Shown here: in pieces, positions 54,401-57,400 of the stretch
How the letters are laid out: each line of letters starts with the position of its first letter
Position numbering within the stretch: position 1 is the stretch's first letter
From: Acanthococcus lagerstroemiae
Taxonomy: Eukaryota > Arthropoda > Insecta > Hemiptera > Eriococcidae
Direction: 5' to 3'
Assembly (NCBI GenBank): GCA_031841125.1
Contig: CM063108.1
Location: 56,318,122 to 56,382,121 of the forward strand
DNA length: 64,000 nucleotides
Translations under genes and position numbers: made by a program
Notes under the pieces: generated by a model
Database searches by the model: none
Seen by the model: the letters and a program-made list of their open reading frames with translations, nothing else
Told to the model about the DNA's origin: nothing

Positions 54401-57400
54401 CTCCGACGATGTTTAAAGAACTTCATAGGAAGTATGCGGGGAAAACCGTGATGGTTTTTCAAGAATTTCATCGAAAATTTTCAGGAATAATTGATTTCCG
54501 GAGAATTTCATCAGAAATCTTTGGGAAAAATCTCCAATAATTTTAAGGAATTTCATAGGAAGATATGAAAAGATTCCCGATTCTTCATGAATTATTGGAA
54601 TGTTTTTCCATAAATTTCCGATAAAATTCCTAAAAACCATTGAAGATTTTCCCCGAAAATTTCTGAAGAAATTCTTCACAGATCATCAAATATTTTTCCT
54701 GAAGATTTTTGATGAAATTCTTCAAAAACTATCGGAGTTTCCCCCCGAATATCTTCAAAAATTATTCAAAAATTTTATCGAAGAATGTTGATAAAATTTT
54801 CTAGAAAAAATTGGAAATTTTAAAAATTTTTGATGAAATTCTTCAACGTTGAAGTTTCTTTCCAAATATATTTCCGATGAAACTTATCAAAAATTATCGG
54901 AAAATTTTCTCGAGGATTTTTGAGGAGATTCTTTGGAAAACATTGGGAATTTTTTCTCTTGATTTCCGCGAATAATTTCCCGGTAATCATCAGAGATTTT
55001 TCGACAAAATAATTTAGAAATCATCGGAGATTTCCTGAAAATATTTCTGATGAAATTCTTCGGAAACATTTCGGTAATTTAACCTAGAAATTTCCGGTGT
55101 AAATCTCTGGAAATAATCGAAACGTTCATCTGAAGAATCCTTTAAAAATCATCAGAGATACTTCTCGATGATTTCGGCTAAAATCCTTTGTAATCACTGA
55201 AGATTTCCCCTAAAATTTCCGATAAAATTCTTCTCAAATCATCGGAGATTTTTTCAGTGATGTCCAATAAAATTCTTTGAAAACGATCGGAAATTTTGCC
55301 TTAATATTCTCGATAAAATTCCCCCCTTTCAATTATCTTCGGAAATCAAAGCATCGTTTTCCCGCTATTACACGGGCCGACACGAAAACACACTCTCAAC
55401 CACACGCATCTACACACATTACGTACTCGTTGCGCGTACTATTGTTTCTCCTATGGTGCGACCTCTCGTTCATCACCCTGTATATCCTCTTTGTCTCCAA
55501 AGGTTCCCGTTTTTCTTTCTAATTATTTTTTCCCTTCTTATTCTTGTTTCGGCTAGTCCTATAATGTCCCACCTTAGTTTTTCCACTACCTTCTAAAATT
55601 CATATACTCGTGCTTCGTTCGCTAATCCTCTACAATTGTAATATAGTATCTCTAATTTATTTCTATATTGGGGTGCAGGGGTTATGCAGCCGTACTTCCC
55701 CCCGGTGGCTGCGGTCCGTCTTGAGAAAGCATCTCCACCTAGCCATATCTTATTTCCTTCGTATCCTGTTACACCATTCAGCCCTGCTCTCCCAGTCGTA
55801 TAGGAGTTATTCATAATTTCTCAGTTCTCCTCTCCGATTCTCATCAGAAGGCCGGAATTTCTGGTACTTCTGAGTACACGTAGCGTTGGTCACTTACATA
55901 GCGATCGCCACGATCCTCTCGGAAATGCTCTCTTCGCACTTTCCTCTCGTCCAAGTCTCCGTCATCCGCCCACGAATACGATCTACCCTCTTGGATGATG
56001 TACCTTGAACAAGATAAAACATCGAAATAATGACAAATTACAACAGAACCGCAGCAACTCGGAACAATCAAATCCTCCCAAATCCTCTCTAACTTACGGC
56101 TCTTCGCGCAACGATTCTCTCGACTCGCGATGGAAACGGTTGCCGTGCAATTCGCTCCTCGCCAGCCGGTCATCGTAGGTACTCGGCGACTTGCGCTCCT
56201 GCTCCTTGTACGCGTCCTTCTCGCGCTTTGCTTCGTACTCGCGGTCGCGCTTCGCATCCACCTCCTTCTTGTAGTCGGCGAACATGGCATCGCGACGTTC
56301 CTTCTCACTGTCCTTCTTGTAGTCGGCCAGCATGGCGTCGCGACGTTCCTTCTCGCTGTCCCGATGGTGGTCCGTGCTGCCACTGCCGCCGTGACCATCA
56401 CCTTTGCGGTAATCTCGATCTGCATTCTGCGAGGACAGAGAACAAAACGTGTAAACAGAACTGAACAACAGAAACCGCGAAAACGACATTGAAAGTAATG
56501 AAACTCGACATACATATGCTTTGGCGTTTTCGTAAACCGTTTCCTCGCGACTTTTCTTGCGTTCGTGATTCTCGCTTTCGGAGAATGTACGAGGTGATCT
56601 CGATGGCGCGCCGCCGAAATGTCTCAACTTCTCAGGCTCGTCATACGTTCGCCGGCGAGTCTCCTTCTCCGGACTTTCGCTTTCCGAGTACCGATGATTA
56701 TCGTAGTTCTTCGGCTTATCGCGTTCGCTTTCGCTGTTCTTGCGTTCTCTACAAGCCCGATAGAGAACGGTATTATACTCCCGATCACCCGGTCAGAGCA
56801 AAACAGAACCTTTATCGCAGTACTTACGTTTTCGAACCGTAATACGCATCGCGCTCGAAATCCCGACCAGACGAATCATTACCGTAGTCTTCTTTCTCGC
56901 CGTAGTACTTACGTTTCATATCGTACTCTTTGCCAAATTTACTCTCGTAGTACTTGCGATCATCGTCGGCGAAGTACACGTACTCAGACTCCATCGATTC
57001 TTTCGCATACCTAAGCCAACACTCCGTAAGTCACAGACCAACGAGTGGAAGAGATATTGGAAGACAAAACGAGAACTGACCTGTCCGTGTCGCGATCCTT
57101 TCGACTCTCTTCGGCATTCCAATCGCGATCCTTGTCGGACAGAGACTCCGAATCGGCACGACTGTGACGGGTCATTGTAAAGCCCGAGTTAGCTGATTTA
57201 TCTGCGCATTTCGAGGAAACAACTCTGTGATCATATCCGTTCAGAACAACCACCATTGAGGGTACAATTACGGGAGGGGATTCTTACTTGCGAACTGCGT
57301 CGATTGAGGGACGACGCTCCGAGTCGGACCCGACGTTGAAGAGCCGGACGAGAAATTTCCAGAATTCTGACGATTCATGTTCTGGAACCGAGGCGGTATG

